A DNA stretch of 64,000 nucleotides from Cephalotrichum gorgonifer (Eukaryota; Ascomycota; Sordariomycetes; Microascales; Microascaceae): contig ONZQ02000011.1 of assembly GCA_900312665.1 (NCBI GenBank), positions 892,459 through 956,458 on the forward strand, in the 5' to 3' direction. The translations under genes and the position numbers were made by a program. The number at the start of each line of letters is the position of its first letter. The first letter of the stretch is position 1. Shown piece after piece: positions 43,133 to 55,939 of this stretch. Below the pieces are notes generated by a model, which ran no database searches, was not told the DNA's origin, and saw only the letters and a list, made by a program, of their open reading frames with translations.

Positions 43133-44600
43133 ATGACTTACAACACAACAAAGCCTTCCATTTACCCTCCATATTGCTTCGATGCAGCCCCTACATACAA
43201 CATATCCTCCTTCCTCCGGATAGCAGATATATCCTCTCTCCAGCGGTACCCTAATGTTCCAGGTATGCTTCCCAAGCGCCCACGCGACACACCTTGCCGA
43301 TGCAGACTCTTCAGCGGATTGACTCATCATACGTCTAGGGGTCCACTTCTACAGGAACCTTCCCATACGATGGGTCCGGATAGTCGGCATCATCGTCGCC
43401 ATCGATGACTCTGCGAAGGAGCGCGTGTACATGATAGATGACAGCAGCGGAGCCAACATCGAATGTGTTCTCCGGCTGCAGCCACGCCCAGAGGATAATC
43501 CCAGCAACGTCCTTGCGCCCGGACCTCCTATTCCCCCCGAGCACCGCGAATTCGACGTCGGCCATGTCGTCGACCTACGAGGCCCCGTCATCGCGCACTG
43601 GCGCCGGAAGGCGATCGAGATACGTCGTATGAAGCGGGTGCCCACGACCCAGCATGAAATCCTCCTCTGGGAAAAGCGCCTTCGGTTCCGAACCTCGGCC
43701 CTCGACAAACCTTGGGTTCTATCAGATGAGGAGATCCGGAAATATCGCAAGGAGGCAGAGCGCGCGGACGCCAAGGACTTTCACCTCGCTGGAGACAGGC
43801 ACAACCGGTGCCGTCAGTGGGGAAAAGGGGATGGGCATGTGGAGGTGGCTGATGAGCCATACAAGATCAAGAAAAGGAGGGTGGAGCCATCTGGCAAGTG
43901 GCCGCAGAAGCAGGGTCATCGAGTCGGGGAGCCTCTCAACAACACTGAGGCCATGGCGCGCGAGAAACCAGTCCCCTCTGCGCCAATATCGAAGGCGGAT
44001 TCCCATTCGCGTGACGTCGAAGAATCCCCTTACAGTCTCAAGCCAAGGAGGTCGACTAGGCCCGCTTTGCCTACCACTTCTAAGCAACCGGCGGATCGGA
44101 GGTCGGGCAGCAGCCAGGAAGACCCATTCAGGATCACGAAACGAAGCTCAAGGCCTTCTACAAAGCCGTCCCGACAGCCCGTCGCTTCGCTATCAGCCCA
44201 TACCGTGCTGATAACGGAGCCTGTCCCGGATCCTCCTATGGCCACCAAGCGTTCCTGTACGCCCCAAACCCAAGCGGCCTCTGCGAAATCTGCAGAAACT
44301 ACCTGGCACACCCAAGCCGTGCAGCCTGCCCACACAAAAGCAAAGAAGGCACAAAATGCTACGGACCATGATGTCACTGACAGCCCTTATGTGATCAAGG
44401 CCAGAAGCTCGTTGCGTACGGCAGCATGGAAACCCGCGGCGTTCGGTCAGAATACCGATGTTAGTCCTTTCAAGATCGTCAAGAAAGCCGGTCCCTCTTC
44501 CGGTACCACGACCCACAAGGGCTCGCATGAGCGCGAAGCATCTAGGGCAAGGACGGACTTGGGGGATCCCTTTCGCATCAACAAACAGGGTTGGGTTTAG
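43133..44600 (+). CDS. STN1: Telomere capping protein Stn1 (CST complex) with repeated C-terminal motif
   Basis: The model is 463 aa in two exons, 43133-43262 and 43339-44600 (intron 76 bp, in phase). The N-terminal OB fold reads IYPPYCFDAAPTYNISSF, then across the junction VHFYRNLPIRWVRIVGIIVA, and then YMIDDSSGANIECVL, the layout of the fungal Stn1 OB domain (CST complex, single-stranded telomere end protection). Residues after about 190 are basic, Ser/Pro-rich and probably disordered. They contain six copies of [E/S/D]-P-[Y/F]-x-[I/L]-x-[K/P/A], at residues 216-222, 273-279, 305-311, 392-398, 419-425 and 453-459. The usual winged-helix C-terminus of yeast Stn1 is not evident. The start at 43133 is the only ATG in frame before the OB domain. 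Confidence 0.8.
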
Positions 44601-46320
44601 AAGTGTTTCCATGTTGGGGCAGGATTTTTTTTTTCTTTTGAAGCGGGGGCATACATAGCATGAGACGGCGTTTGGATGGGAAGCATGATTTGAGCTTGGT
44701 GGTTCTATGGGCTGGTTCCGTACGCATACATTCAGGGTTAACTCACAAACCCCCCCAACTATTCGCATTATACCCCGGAGTTAATTATGGTTATCTCTTC
44801 AATTTATCTTGCATCTTTTATTTCCCAGTAGCTGCTTGTTCGTCCGAATCATCACGAGTCAGGCGCGGCCGAGCTTAGAGACCGAGGATCTGAGCGATAT
44901 CGTCAAAGGAGCAATAGTGTATCACTCGCCAACTCTCGGACGAGCATTTGCCACCAGCATGACCTACACTCGCCACGGGTTATCCATCCTCTGAGGAGGT
45001 GTCTTTCCGCTCTTGCATATTATTCTTGGATTCCAATGAGAGAGAATAACTCCCTGGCAGTTTGCGTCGTCAGCACCTACAATGTCTCTCTTGGCCTGCC
45101 CCACATATCGACATCTGCTACCAAAGCAATGAAGTACGTCATTTCAACTCCAGACTGCTGGAGTCACCGCCCACAAGAGAACTTGACTCGAGATCTCCCG
45201 CCCCCGCAGAACGACTGACACGGACTGCGAAAGCATTGCAAAACTCTGGAGAAATAAGTATTGAAGACACCAACGGTCCGTTTCTGTCCTCCCTCGGACC
45301 CATCCACTTTGCCTGTGCGTCTTCTCTTATTAGCCCATCAGGTGAGCTCCCCAAGTTCGTCCCTCCCCGGTGTCAAGGAGTTCCGAGACATCGTGGAGGG
45401 AGCAGCCAACGTTAGGGGGCTTTTTCTTCCTGCACGGTGATTTATCTGCACGGCCAGGTGCACTTGCCACTTGAGGAGGTCACCTACCTCTAGGCTGTAT
45501 ACACAAGACATAGGCGTGGAAGGCGCAACTACTACCCTTGCTCGATGTTTGACCTGCTGCTGCATCTTGGGAACCTGGGTTAACTTTCTCGGTCTAGGCG
45601 ATATTGGAACATCGGAAGGCCTTTCACGTTTGGTTGGAAGTTGGACTCGGAATCGTCTCGAGGTTCATGCTCGATCAACGATTTCACCTTCCGCCGCAAC
45701 CAACAACTGCCCTCTCTTTAACAGGAGACCTAATGACATCCAAGTCTGCACCAAGCTATCCCCGGTATCCGACTATTTCCTCGAGGTAGATTTGAGTACT
45801 TGATCCCTGTCCTCTCTAGCTACCTTGACTTGTCACCTGCCACCTTCCCTAAGGCTGGCTACACTATCAACTTGTCGGGTTGACCCAAGGTAAGCTGGGA
45901 CGTTGCTTTTTCGAGACAGACCTGCCCCTTTTTCGTACAACGGTCTGTCTCTCACTCGACCCCAGAACCAAGATTATTCTTGGACTTTGATGTTACCAGT
46001 CAATTACCGGACGTTTCATGGCATTACTTTTCTTCCTACAGTTCGATTCAAATTAGAGTATTGTTAGACCATGATCGAGTCCACATCATAGCAACGAGGG
46101 AGGCCACGAGACGTAAAGGGTCTCTCCCACGTGCATGTCAAAAGGGGCGCCGAGTCCCCATGATGCCCCTTGACGTCTCCTTGGAGATTCAAGAGACCTT
46201 CGTTTTTACGTCCATTGGAATTGCTTGGGTCGACCAAGTGCATATATTCCACGGCGTGGCCTGTTCTTGTCAACTTTTTCTATCTGTTAGCTCCGCAGGA
46301 GACGCCATTCATTGACAATC
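44601..46320. other. Intergenic, no gene recognised
   Basis: The region lies downstream of Stn1 and upstream of the GH81 gene. Frames of up to about 110 codons (for example 45471-45803) show no family features and no convincing splice partners. The last part should be the GH81 promoter. Confidence 0.45.
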
Positions 46321-49175
46321 ATGGCACTAGTTCGTCGCTTGATATTGTCGCTCTGGCTGACCATAGGACAGACCCCATTCTCTCTCGGCGCCCCTGAGCC
46401 CCGCGCCAGTCCCTACCTCGAGTTCGGATCCACGGACACTGCCAAGGTCTCGACTAGCCTTGGACCGGACGGAACAGTTCAGATACTACCGAGTTTGTCA
46501 GGAATAGTCCCCCATACCACCGGCATCGTTGGCACAAACCGCGAAGGACCCCAATATCGAGTTACACGAAGTGCACCCATCATCACAAACTCAATCCCTT
46601 CACCTACATCGCTTTTGGAGCCAGCTACATTAGCAACGCCCAGGCCAAGCGACTTCAAAGACGCGGATATGGCCTCCTCTGTCATGTACCCCTTGTCCGT
46701 GCTGCCCTCGGCCGACATCTTCGCCGAGCCTATTGCAACCGCCCCGCCCCCGGCCAACATTCAAGCTAGGGACGACCATCCCGTCCCTCGTAAGGGCATC
46801 ACTTCTGGATCTCCTCTACAAACCAACAAGTTCTACTCCAACTTCTTTCTCGGAAACCAGAGTGCACCGACCTACACATTCCCTTATTCCGTCTCATGGT
46901 CCGCGGGGGAAGGCCCCACTAGAAGCTATGGCCTCGCCGTGTCTCACGTCAATGCGTCCCAGCGTGTGTTTGGGGGTCCGAAACCAGGGACCGGCGCCGC
47001 AGCGTGGTTCTACAATCCAGTCGGGATCCAGTCCCTAATATTGAGCGCCAAGGAGCTGGACCAGGGCACTGAACTCACGATAGACAGCACGACGGCATTC
47101 TCGGCGACGGTCCGGCTTCGAACTTACCTTCAGGCTGAGCCTGTGGTGTCATTTCCGCTTGTCCAGGGCATGGGATTCGTCACCGCATTGTACAACGGGG
47201 GCTCTCCTGTCATACAAACGGGCGTTTTCTTTCGTACTGTCACTCGCGTGTCCACAAACCCCAAGTCGGACGTTGCGAAATACAGGATTCTGCTCGAGGA
47301 TGGGAAGACGTGGTGGCTCTATGCCTACAAGCTCAGGGGGGGAGACCTGGACCTTCGGGCCGTTAACAACGGGTATGCTGAAGCGAAGAACCCGTTCTTC
47401 GGCATTATTCAAGTTGCTACAGACGGCAGCCCCAACACCGAGGCGCTGTTGGACCGTGCGTCCGGGGTGTATCCCGAAGCGGTTCAGCTATCCGGGTCCG
47501 CTTCCGGCTCCTCGGGGAGGTACTCGTTTCAATTCTCCGCCCGGGGTCACCGGGAGGGCGAGCTTCTCATGTGGGCACTGCCGCACCACGTCGCGTCATT
47601 TGACGACGAAACTGCTGCACGGGCGAAAGATGTCTATATGCAGACGCCGACCAAGGGGCTTGCAAAGGCAGTGCTGGCCACCAAATGGACCATGGTTGAG
47701 TCGCAACTGCCGGTGGACATGGGATTCGCACCGTATTCGCCCGATTTTGGATCCATGGAGGCATTATCCGAGGCGGCAAGGGCGGTGATCGGGGAGGTCG
47801 CAAAGAAGGAGATCTCTCAGAACATGATTGAGCAGTCAAATATCGATTCAATGTACTTTAGCGGCAAGGTGGGACACTCGGAGTCTATGGTCGTAGACCT
47901 TGTCACATGGCTAACATACGTCCCTTGTAGGCACTGGCCAAGTTCGCGATGATTCTGTACGTCATCAATGACATGCTTAAGGACGAAGCCCTTGCCCAGG
48001 CCGGTCTTGCGAAGCTCAAGCAAGCCTTTGCAATTTTCGCCGAGAACAAGCAGAAATACCCGCTTGTATATGAGCGTTGAGTCTCCCCCTTTAGCTCCTA
48101 GATCTGTGCGATTTGCTAACATTTCGTGTCAAAAGGTGCCTGGGGTGGAGTTGTATCGTCGGCATCATACGTAACCGGAAGTGATAGCGTTGATTTCGGC
48201 AACACCTACTACAACGACCATCACTTCCACTGGGGCTACTTTGTCCTCACGGCGGCCATTATTGGGCACCTCGACGTGGGTTGGGTGATAGACAACAAGG
48301 ACTATGTTGACATGTTCGTGCGTGACTATGCAAACCCGAGCGCCCAGGACAGATACTTCCCACAGTATCGTAGCTTTGATTGGTACCATGGACACAGTTG
48401 GGCCCACGGTTTGTATGCCAGCACGGATGGGAAGGTGAGTGACCCGGTATAAGACTTTACTGCCCAATGCTGATTGAGGTGTAGGACCAAGAATCGAGTT
48501 CGGAGGACGTGATGAGTGCGTTTGCAATCAAGATGTGGGGGACCGTGACAGGGGACGCGGACATGGCAGCACGGTGAGTACCCATGGCCGGCCGGGAAGA
48601 AACTTGCCCCTCCCCCCTCTTGGATATGACTTTGCTAACGGCGGACGAAGTGGAAACTTGCAATTGGCAGTCGTCTCGCGCAGTATCCAGAGCTACTTCC
48701 TCATGACAAGCGACAACAAGATCCAGCCATCGCAATTCATCGGGAACAAGGTGACGGGGATCCTGTTCGAGAACAAGTGTGATCACACGACGTACTTTGG
48801 GACCAACATTGAGTACATCCAAGGGATCCATATGCTGCCTCTGCTCGCGCCCTCAGCGGTGGCGCGCACGCGGCAGTTTGTGCTGGAGGAGTGGAAGACG
48901 TACTTTAGCGAAGGGAGAGTGGACCGGATCAATAGCGCGTGGAAGAGCGTCATCTACGGCAACTATGCCTCAGCATCGCCACGAGAGGCGTGGGAGTTTT
49001 TCAACAACCGGGCCTTTGACCCTGCATGGCTGGACGGCGGAGTTTCGCTGACGTGGTATCTGGCGTACGCGGCCGGTAAGTTGTGTTACGACAGCGCCCG
49101 AGCCTCCTCTACAAGATGACATTTGGGTGTAAGAGTACTAATGGGGCGACGTGTTTAGCGATGGGCGGTGTGTGA
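46321..49175 (+). CDS. Secreted GH81 endo-1,3-beta-glucanase
   Basis: The model is 840 aa in six exons: 46321-47868, 47931-48075, 48136-48434, 48485-48573, 48651-49075 and 49159-49175. The start MALVRRLILSLWLTIG begins a signal peptide. A Ser/Thr/Pro-rich linker reaches about residue 160. The GH81 N-terminal beta-sandwich begins at LQTNKFYSNFFLGNQSAP and contains YTFPYSVSW. The alpha-toroid catalytic part contains YYNDHHFHWGYF (Asp592) and DQESSSEDVMSAFA (Glu667 and Glu671), the family's catalytic region. No GPI signal or carbohydrate module is seen. The last exon, 17 nt, adds the C-terminus AMGGV and has a good TACTAAT branch site before it. The likely role is cell-wall remodelling, autolysis or degradation of other fungi. 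Confidence 0.93.
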
Positions 49176-51680
49176 TGTGTGATGCGTGGACGACGAGTAA
49201 GTATAGATGGAGGACGATTATTAAGTGGACAGTAGTAGTCTTGTAGGGTGGGCCCAGGTGGATGAAGGTTCGCGACACTATGTAGTCATCAATGAAGAAA
49301 CAGTAATACTCTCCCGACATTCCCGAAACATTGTCTCAACTGTGAGGCGCAGCAACTGTGCTATATGGGTAATAGTCACCCGACGACTTTCAGTCTGCAT
49401 CCTTGGACATGCTGCGTGTTTCTGGAGGTGCATGCAGGCGGAGTTCGAAGGAGCTTCGACTTGTACGACGTCGACGTACATGTACTGATTGATCGCCGCG
49501 ATGGAGGTGGAGGAGTGGGGGGGGATTATCACCCACCATACGGAAGTACGTAGTACAAGTACAGAGTACTAAAGAGGGAAAATCATATGGTAAGAGCTGA
49601 AAAGGGGGGACAAGAGCGGGGCGCGGGAGGTGAAAGTGGGGATCGAAAAGCTTAAGCTTTGCGCAGAAACAGGGGTTTCAGCGCAGGGGAGATTTGGACC
49701 TGGTGAATTACTCGAAAGGTCTTAATCGTTCCAAGCTCCCCTGGCGATGACATCAATTGAATGTGTTTGGCCAATTATATCAGGAACGAGGACGAGGACG
49801 AGTGCGAGTATAATAGTACTTGGGGAAACCGGAGTCCCGGTGCTCACAAATGGAAGCTGCGCCGACTTTCTTGCTCAGGGTGTGGAGAAGGGCAATAGAA
49901 TTTCTCCGGTGAGCCAGTCGAGATTGGGGGGGACGTGCACGGGAGGCCGCCCATCGTCCGTCCGATCTGGGATGGTGGTTGAAACGAGAGCTTCTCCATT
50001 GGAGAGCCATCCTCGGTCTGATTGGGCGGGTTTTGGAGCTAGCGGAGGTATTGGGGCTGTGCTTGTGCGCTACCGAACTCCGTTGCTGTTTGATTGAGCG
50101 AGTTTCGAGAGCCAGGGTGGGGACAAGCTCCAGAAGCAGTCCAATCATCGTCCAAGCCGCAAGCAGAACGACTCCACCCGAATGCTCCCGCGGGACGGGG
50201 TCGTCCCCTGTTCCTGAGCCGACAGTGGAAGAGACGGAGGCCCACGGATTACATCATGGCTACAACAACAACCGTTCCGAGGTCGAGAGGATCGATCCTA
50301 TTTTTCCGCAGCTTCGCCCGCAAGCGGCAACATACCAGAGGAGAATACGGGCGCGCGAGCAATCAAAAGCCCAATCCACGGAACAGACGGCAGAGCGAGT
50401 CTGGCTTTCCTAACTCCGAGACATCCAAGTTCCCTTCCTTCCTTTCTTCAAAGAAAGCATGCAGGTAAGTACTCGTACGTACTAGTATACAAGTACATCA
50501 TATCTGCTGCACCGCTTCCACCCCCGACGGACCCTCTCCCCCATCCCGAAAGCGTCGTCCCCGGCAACGGGCAGGTCGGTAATACTGTAATCCACTCGTC
50601 CCTCCGTAATACTTGCTTGTACGTCATACCAGTGCAGTGGGGGGCAGTACAAGTTTCTCGTACAAGCCACCTGGTCACCGGTACGTCCCACAGACAAACA
50701 CTCGGACCACAAGCTCTCCCGCCGCTACTTGGGACAACGTGATCTCCAACATAGACCCGATCTAGTTTTCTTGGCTCTCTTCCGCTCCAATTTCAACCCT
50801 CGAGAGATTGACCTGCCAAGGTGCGAGTTAAAAAAGACACCGACGGTAGAGGTTGCATTGCAGGTTAAACCCGCTGTTATTATACTTTGCGCTTTTTGCT
50901 ACTGTTGATTTCCCCGGCCTCTGAACCCGGTATCACACACCCCCATCGAACCTTTGACCCCGGTCCGGTCCTGTTCCGTTCCTCTCCCCCCCAAAACAAC
51001 TAGCTATGGCCGGTAAGTGACACAAGTTTCTTCGTTTCGTCTGGACCCGTCGGGATCCGTGATAACTCCACACCACGCGCGCACGCATTCCTTCTCCTTT
51101 ACAAATCCACAACTTGATGCTTCGCCCTTTCATGCCCAAATCCGGCTATCTGGGCACGACGGCGTCTTTTTAGCTTCAGACCTGTCTACTTTTCATACAC
51201 TCACTCTCCACTTATTTTCCTTTTATCCTTTTTTTGCGGCCTAATATTCGTTTGCGTTGCGGGAAGGGGCTGTACCTTTCTCGTGGTTAAACTCCCATTC
51301 CCCCAGAACTACCCGAACTCCTGATATCTGAAACCTTCTGTCGTCTTTTAATGGGATTTTCATCCTTCTGTTTGCTTCTACCCCCCGATATATAGTCTCT
51401 TCTGCTGTATATACTCGTCCACCTGACCCAGTTTGACTTCTTACCGGCGCCCACACCATTGATCGCCACTACACACCACACTACACCCACGCCACACTCC
51501 CACCCACACATCACCACACCCTCCGACAACATCCTCCTTCGGTTATCAGTTTACAACCACCGACAGACTTGGAATGACAAGAGAAAGAGGAAGAAAAAAC
51601 TAACAAGAATCCCTTTCTTCGACGGGGGTTTGCCAACTTCAGACAACGTGAAATTCCGCCGAGCTCTCAGCAACACATCC
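49176..51680. other. Intergenic plus probable long 5' leader of the Ca2+ exchanger
   Basis: No protein family was recognised in 49176-51000. A TACAGAGTAC element is at 49560-49569. From about 51000 the sequence is pyrimidine-rich and probably transcribed as the exchanger's leader. ATGGCCG followed by a good donor (GTAAGTGA) at 51006-51020 may be a tiny first coding exon, joined by an intron of about 0.5-0.6 kb. Confidence 0.45.
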
Positions 51681-53580
51681 ATGCCGTACTACGGGCACGA
51701 CGGTGCCCCGGGCGAGACCACGGCGCTCCTCCCCAATGGCCACTCGGGGACGAACGCCCGCCCCGACGGCTTTGACTGGAAGCACTTCTTCTTACACCGC
51801 CGGAGCACTCCCGGCACCGAGAGCTCAAACTGGGCCATTAGGTACTCGGCCTCGACATGGCATGTCACCAAGGTGACACTCCTAAGCAGTGAGTTTTTTT
51901 TTCTCCGTCCCCTCCCGCCCCTCGGAAAGCTTTGGGATGAGGGGAAGAGGGGAAGGACAGGGTCCTACATGGTGTTTAGGCGATACTGGTGGTGATGGTG
52001 GTTGCGGGGACTCTAGCTGACCAGAGAACCGCCGCGCGCGCTTTGCGACACAATCGCAGACTATGTCAACTTCCTTCTCGTCGTCGTACCCTTTGGCATA
52101 CTCGCGGGCGAGCTCAAATGGGACCCGACTAGTGTCTTCGTGCTGAACTTCTTCGCCATCATCCCGCTGGCCGCGGTCCTGTCGTTCGCAACCGAGGAGA
52201 TCTCCATGAAGCTGGGCGAGACCATGGGGGGCCTGTTGAACGCCACGTTTGGGAATGCCGTGGAGCTCATCGTCAGCATCGCCGCGCTCCGGAAGGACCA
52301 GATCGAGGTCGTGCAGGCCTCGATGCTGGGGTCCATCCTCTCGAACCTGCTGCTCGTCCTTGGGATGTGCTTCTTCTTCGGCGGACTCCGGAACCTGAGG
52401 AACACCGACGGCACCGGCATGGAGCAGCAGTTCCCCTCGGGAACTGCCCAGACGACATGCTCCCTGCTCGCGCTGTCCTCCGCATCGCTTGTCATCCCCG
52501 CGACGGTAATTTCTACCCACCTTTCCCCCCCTTTCTCGCGGTCCACTAACGACAGGCCGTTTCCTAGCTATACAACGTTCTCGACAACCAGAAGGAGAGG
52601 ATAAAGTCCAACCCAGGCGACCCCGTCCTCCTCCTCTCGCGCGGCACGGCCATCATCCTGCTCATCCTCTACGTCCTCTACCTCTTCTTCCAGCTCCGCA
52701 CCCACCACAACCTCTTCGACAGCCAGGCGGCGGCCAACCGCGTCCTCGATGATCCCACCGCTCTCGATAGCGAGGCCAACGGCGACATCGAGGCTGATGC
52801 CGACGCCGACGATCTCGAGACCGAGGAGCCCTGCATGGGCGCCTTCCCCGCCGCCCTCGTCCTCATCGTCACGACCATCATCATCGCCATCTGCGCCGAT
52901 TACCTCGTGGGCACCATCGACAACGTCGTGGACACGGCGGGGATCAGCAAGACTTTCGTCGGCCTTATCCTTATCCCGATCGTGGGGAACGCGGCGGAGC
53001 ACGTCACTGCCGTCGTTGTCGCCGTGAAGAACAAGATGGATCTGGTATGTTCTCAGTTTACCGGGGCCACCCACCGCCGTATTTTTTATGCTGCTGTGCC
53101 AGGGGGGGATAGGTGGGAAGAAGAAAAAAAAAGCTAACTGGGAGGGAAATTAGGCTATGGGCGTTGCTATCGGTTCGAGCATACAGATTGCGCTTTTCCT
53201 CACGCCGTTCCTGGTCATTGTCGGGTGGGCTATGGGAAAGCCGATGTCCCTACACTTCGAGACGTGTAAGTTTTGAACCCCCCCCCCCCCCGTCCTTTGA
53301 GATGTCTTCTCTTGCTAACTGGGAGAAATCCTGAAGTCTCGACCGTCGCGTTTGCGTTCTCTGTTCTGGTGGTCACCTACACCGTACAAGACGGCAGGTC
53401 GAATTACCTCGAGGGTGCTATGGTAAGTCAACCCACACACTCTCTCCCCTCCCTTTTGCCCCCAAGGGGCCTCCGTTGCTGACGGTGCTCCTGTTGTAGC
53501 TTCTCGGGCTTTACTGCATCATTGCCCTCGCCTTCTACGTCTCGCCCTCCCTCGAAGACCCCAGTGTCTTAATCGGCTAG
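51681..53580 (+). CDS. Vacuolar Ca2+/H+ exchanger (CAX family, Vcx1-like)
   Basis: The model is 469 aa from the ATG at 51681, in six exons: 51681-51888, 52060-52505, 52568-53044, 53154-53265, 53337-53422 and 53500-53580. About eleven membrane segments are visible. The two antiparallel alpha-repeats carry the cation motifs GNAVEL (residues 134-139) and GNAAEH (358-363), separated by an acidic loop (EANGDIEADADADDLETEE). Such proteins load Ca2+ into the vacuole using the proton gradient. The frame is open upstream of 51681, so the protein may begin earlier, including from ATGGCCG at 51006 through a long intron. The fourth intron starts GTAAGTTTTGAA then C14. Confidence 0.93.
53278..53291. repeat. 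C14 homopolymer after a 5' splice site
   Basis: Fourteen C start 13 bases into an intron of the Ca2+/H+ exchanger gene on the coding strand. Confidence 0.85.
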
Positions 53581-54394
53581 TTTTTTCCCATCTAGGGAGA
53601 TCTACCAAAATAAACTTGCCCCCCTCTAAACAGCAGCGGGGGCAGGCGCGTAACAAACGCTACACCTTCATTTAGAAGCTCGACTTCTTTTTTCTTTCAT
53701 TTTTCGTCATGGGTTGGTTGGGTCCTGGGGAATAGGGGCACGGTTTTCTTATTTATATATTTTCCTTTTTTTGTGTTGTTCCTCGATGGGGATTTTGGGG
53801 ACGTGTACGATACGGTTTTGGAACAACTTTTCTTTTCACTCTATCTCTCTGTGGCGTACTCTTACTTGTGTCTTGGACTCGGGGGTGAAGATGGCGCGAT
53901 ACGACGTGGATAGTGTCGGACAGGACCCGTGAACCCGAGAATGTCGGTTGGTATCCGGGGTTTATGGCGCCACAGGCAGTATTAGCTGGCACCTAGAACA
54001 GAAACCAGAGGGACAGACAGGGAGTGCGGCTCGAGCTAGGGGTTTGTACCCCAGACGAGATTACATGTATAGTCGGGAGTCAGGACTGCAAGGTGTGGAA
54101 CGCCCAGTCCTTGACTCCGAGCTGTCACGAAAGCGCACCCCGAATCAAAGACTGCTTCTATACGTTTCTATTGTTGGAATCCTTCTATATATTGGTACAA
54201 AACAGGTGGGATGGTATCGAGCGACGAGTCGCCACGAGACGTTGGAGTAGAGAGCAAAGTAAATAATACAAAAAAAGGAAATAAAAAAACGGGGTTTCGT
54301 CAGGAAAGCCTACATGTACCCTTCATCCTTCACATACAAACTTACAAGCTAAGATCATCCACCCTCCCCCCTTTTTTTATTTTCTCCGGGACCC
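53581..54394. other. Convergent 3' region
   Basis: The region lies between the exchanger and COX15 stops. T-rich runs at about 53686-53770 may act in 3'-end formation. No gene was supported. Confidence 0.45.
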
Positions 54395-55939
54395 CTATTT
54401 CCGGGCGCTGTTGGCTTGCGCCATCTTCACCCTCCTATTCAGTGTCGCGATCAGGCTTTTCGGAACCCTCAGCCGGTGCCCGAGGACCAACGCGCCCGTC
54501 AGCAGCGCCAGCGCGCCAGCCTGGTGCATCGCGGCGAGCGGCAGCGGGACCATGTAGATCAGCGTCGAGATGCCGAGCGTGACCTGCGCCATGCTGAGGT
54601 GTAGTAGGCCCATGACGCCGCGGCGGGCGTTCGCCGGGACGACGGACTTCATGCTCGAGCGGCGGGCGTACATGAACAAGGCCACGATGGAGAAGAAGGT
54701 CGAGGTGGCGAGGATGCGGTGGTCGAGCTGGACGGTGGAGGGGTTCTCTAGCATGTTACGCCACCAGAGGTCCGACCGGTCCTGCTTCCTGGAGTAGTGC
54801 GCGTCCCAGAGCTCCGCGGCGGGCGGCGTGAGGCCGACGCCCATCTGAGGGAACTCGTTGTAGATGAGGCCCGCGTCGAGGCCCGCCACCAGGGCGCCGG
54901 ATACGATGGTCAGGGCGACGAGGCCCGTCAGGGCGCCGACGGAGCGGCGGAGGGTCGAGAGCGCCGGGTTCTTGAGGGCGGCGACGAGGTTCGTGGCGGT
55001 AGTGGGGTCGGCGAGCAGGCGGCGGGTGCGGAGGACGGTGAGGCCCGAGAGGAGCATCCAGGAGTAGCAGAGCACGGCGGCGGAGAGGTGGGCCGCGAGG
55101 CGGTACTGCGAGACGCGGGGGTGCGAGCCGGGGGCGAAGAGGTCGTCCTTGAGGCCCGACTTCACCATCCACCAACCGATAACACCCTGGAAGCCGATGA
55201 GCGCCGAGATGCCCGCGAGGTTGAAGGCCATGGGCAGCGAGACGCGGCGGCGGGCGACGAAGTAGATGGCCGGGAGGACGAAGGTGACGCCGATGACACG
55301 GCCCCAGACGCGGTGGAACCACTCCATGAAGTAGATCTTCTTGAACTCCTCGAGGGTCATGTTCGGGTTAAGGAGCTTGAACTCGGGGGAGGCGCGGTAC
55401 TTTTCGAACTCGGAGTTCCAGGCATCCTCGTCCTTGGGGGGGAGAGAGCCCGTCACCGGGCGCCACTCCGTGATACTCAGCCTGGGAGGTGGTCAGTGGT
55501 TCGGCTCTCTTTACAACACCTGTAAGGGGGTTGGGTGGGGAAGAGTGAGGCCGACGTACCCGGACTCCGTAAGGCGGGTTAGCCCTCCGAAGATGACGAT
55601 GCCAAAGACGCTAACGGCGGATCCGAGCAGCCACAGGGTCACAGCCTTCGACGTGGTGTGCTCGGGGAGACGTTTCCTGCTCGGCGCATTCTCCACGGCC
55701 GAGGCATAAGCGCTGGCGCTCTCCTCCGAAGCAGCCTTGGACAGTTCCGCGACCGTGGCCTTGGTGCTCTGGAGCCGCGCCTGGAAGGGGGCGGCGGGTG
55801 CCCGGGATGCGCGGACGGCCTCGAGAACAAGGGACCGGGACTGGATTGCCGGGCGGCTCTGGACGCATTGGCGGCAGATTGTGGTCGGGGTGGCTAGCCG
55901 AGTGGCCAGCCTACGCGACACAGGCATCAGGAACGCCAT
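54395..55939 (-). CDS. COX15: Heme A synthase, mitochondrial
   Basis: The model is 488 aa in two exons, 55939-55560 and 55481-54395 (intron 78 bp). The N-terminus (MAFLMPVSRRLATRLATPTT) is a basic, Ser/Thr/Arg-rich mitochondrial presequence. Cox15 oxidises heme O to heme A for cytochrome oxidase in the inner membrane. Eight-TM architecture and haem-binding histidines are visible: FGGLTRLTESGLSITEWRPV, EWFHRVWGR, AAHLSAAVLCYSW, QLDHRILATSTFF and AAMHQAGALALL. The loop WDAHYSRKQDRSDLWWRNML is also typical. The gene is divergent from UTP14 with 383 bp between starts. Confidence 0.95.

Noticed and set aside
43320..43326. TGACTCA in the Stn1 gene
   Set aside because: It lies inside the intron; a single 7-mer is expected by chance several times in 64 kb.
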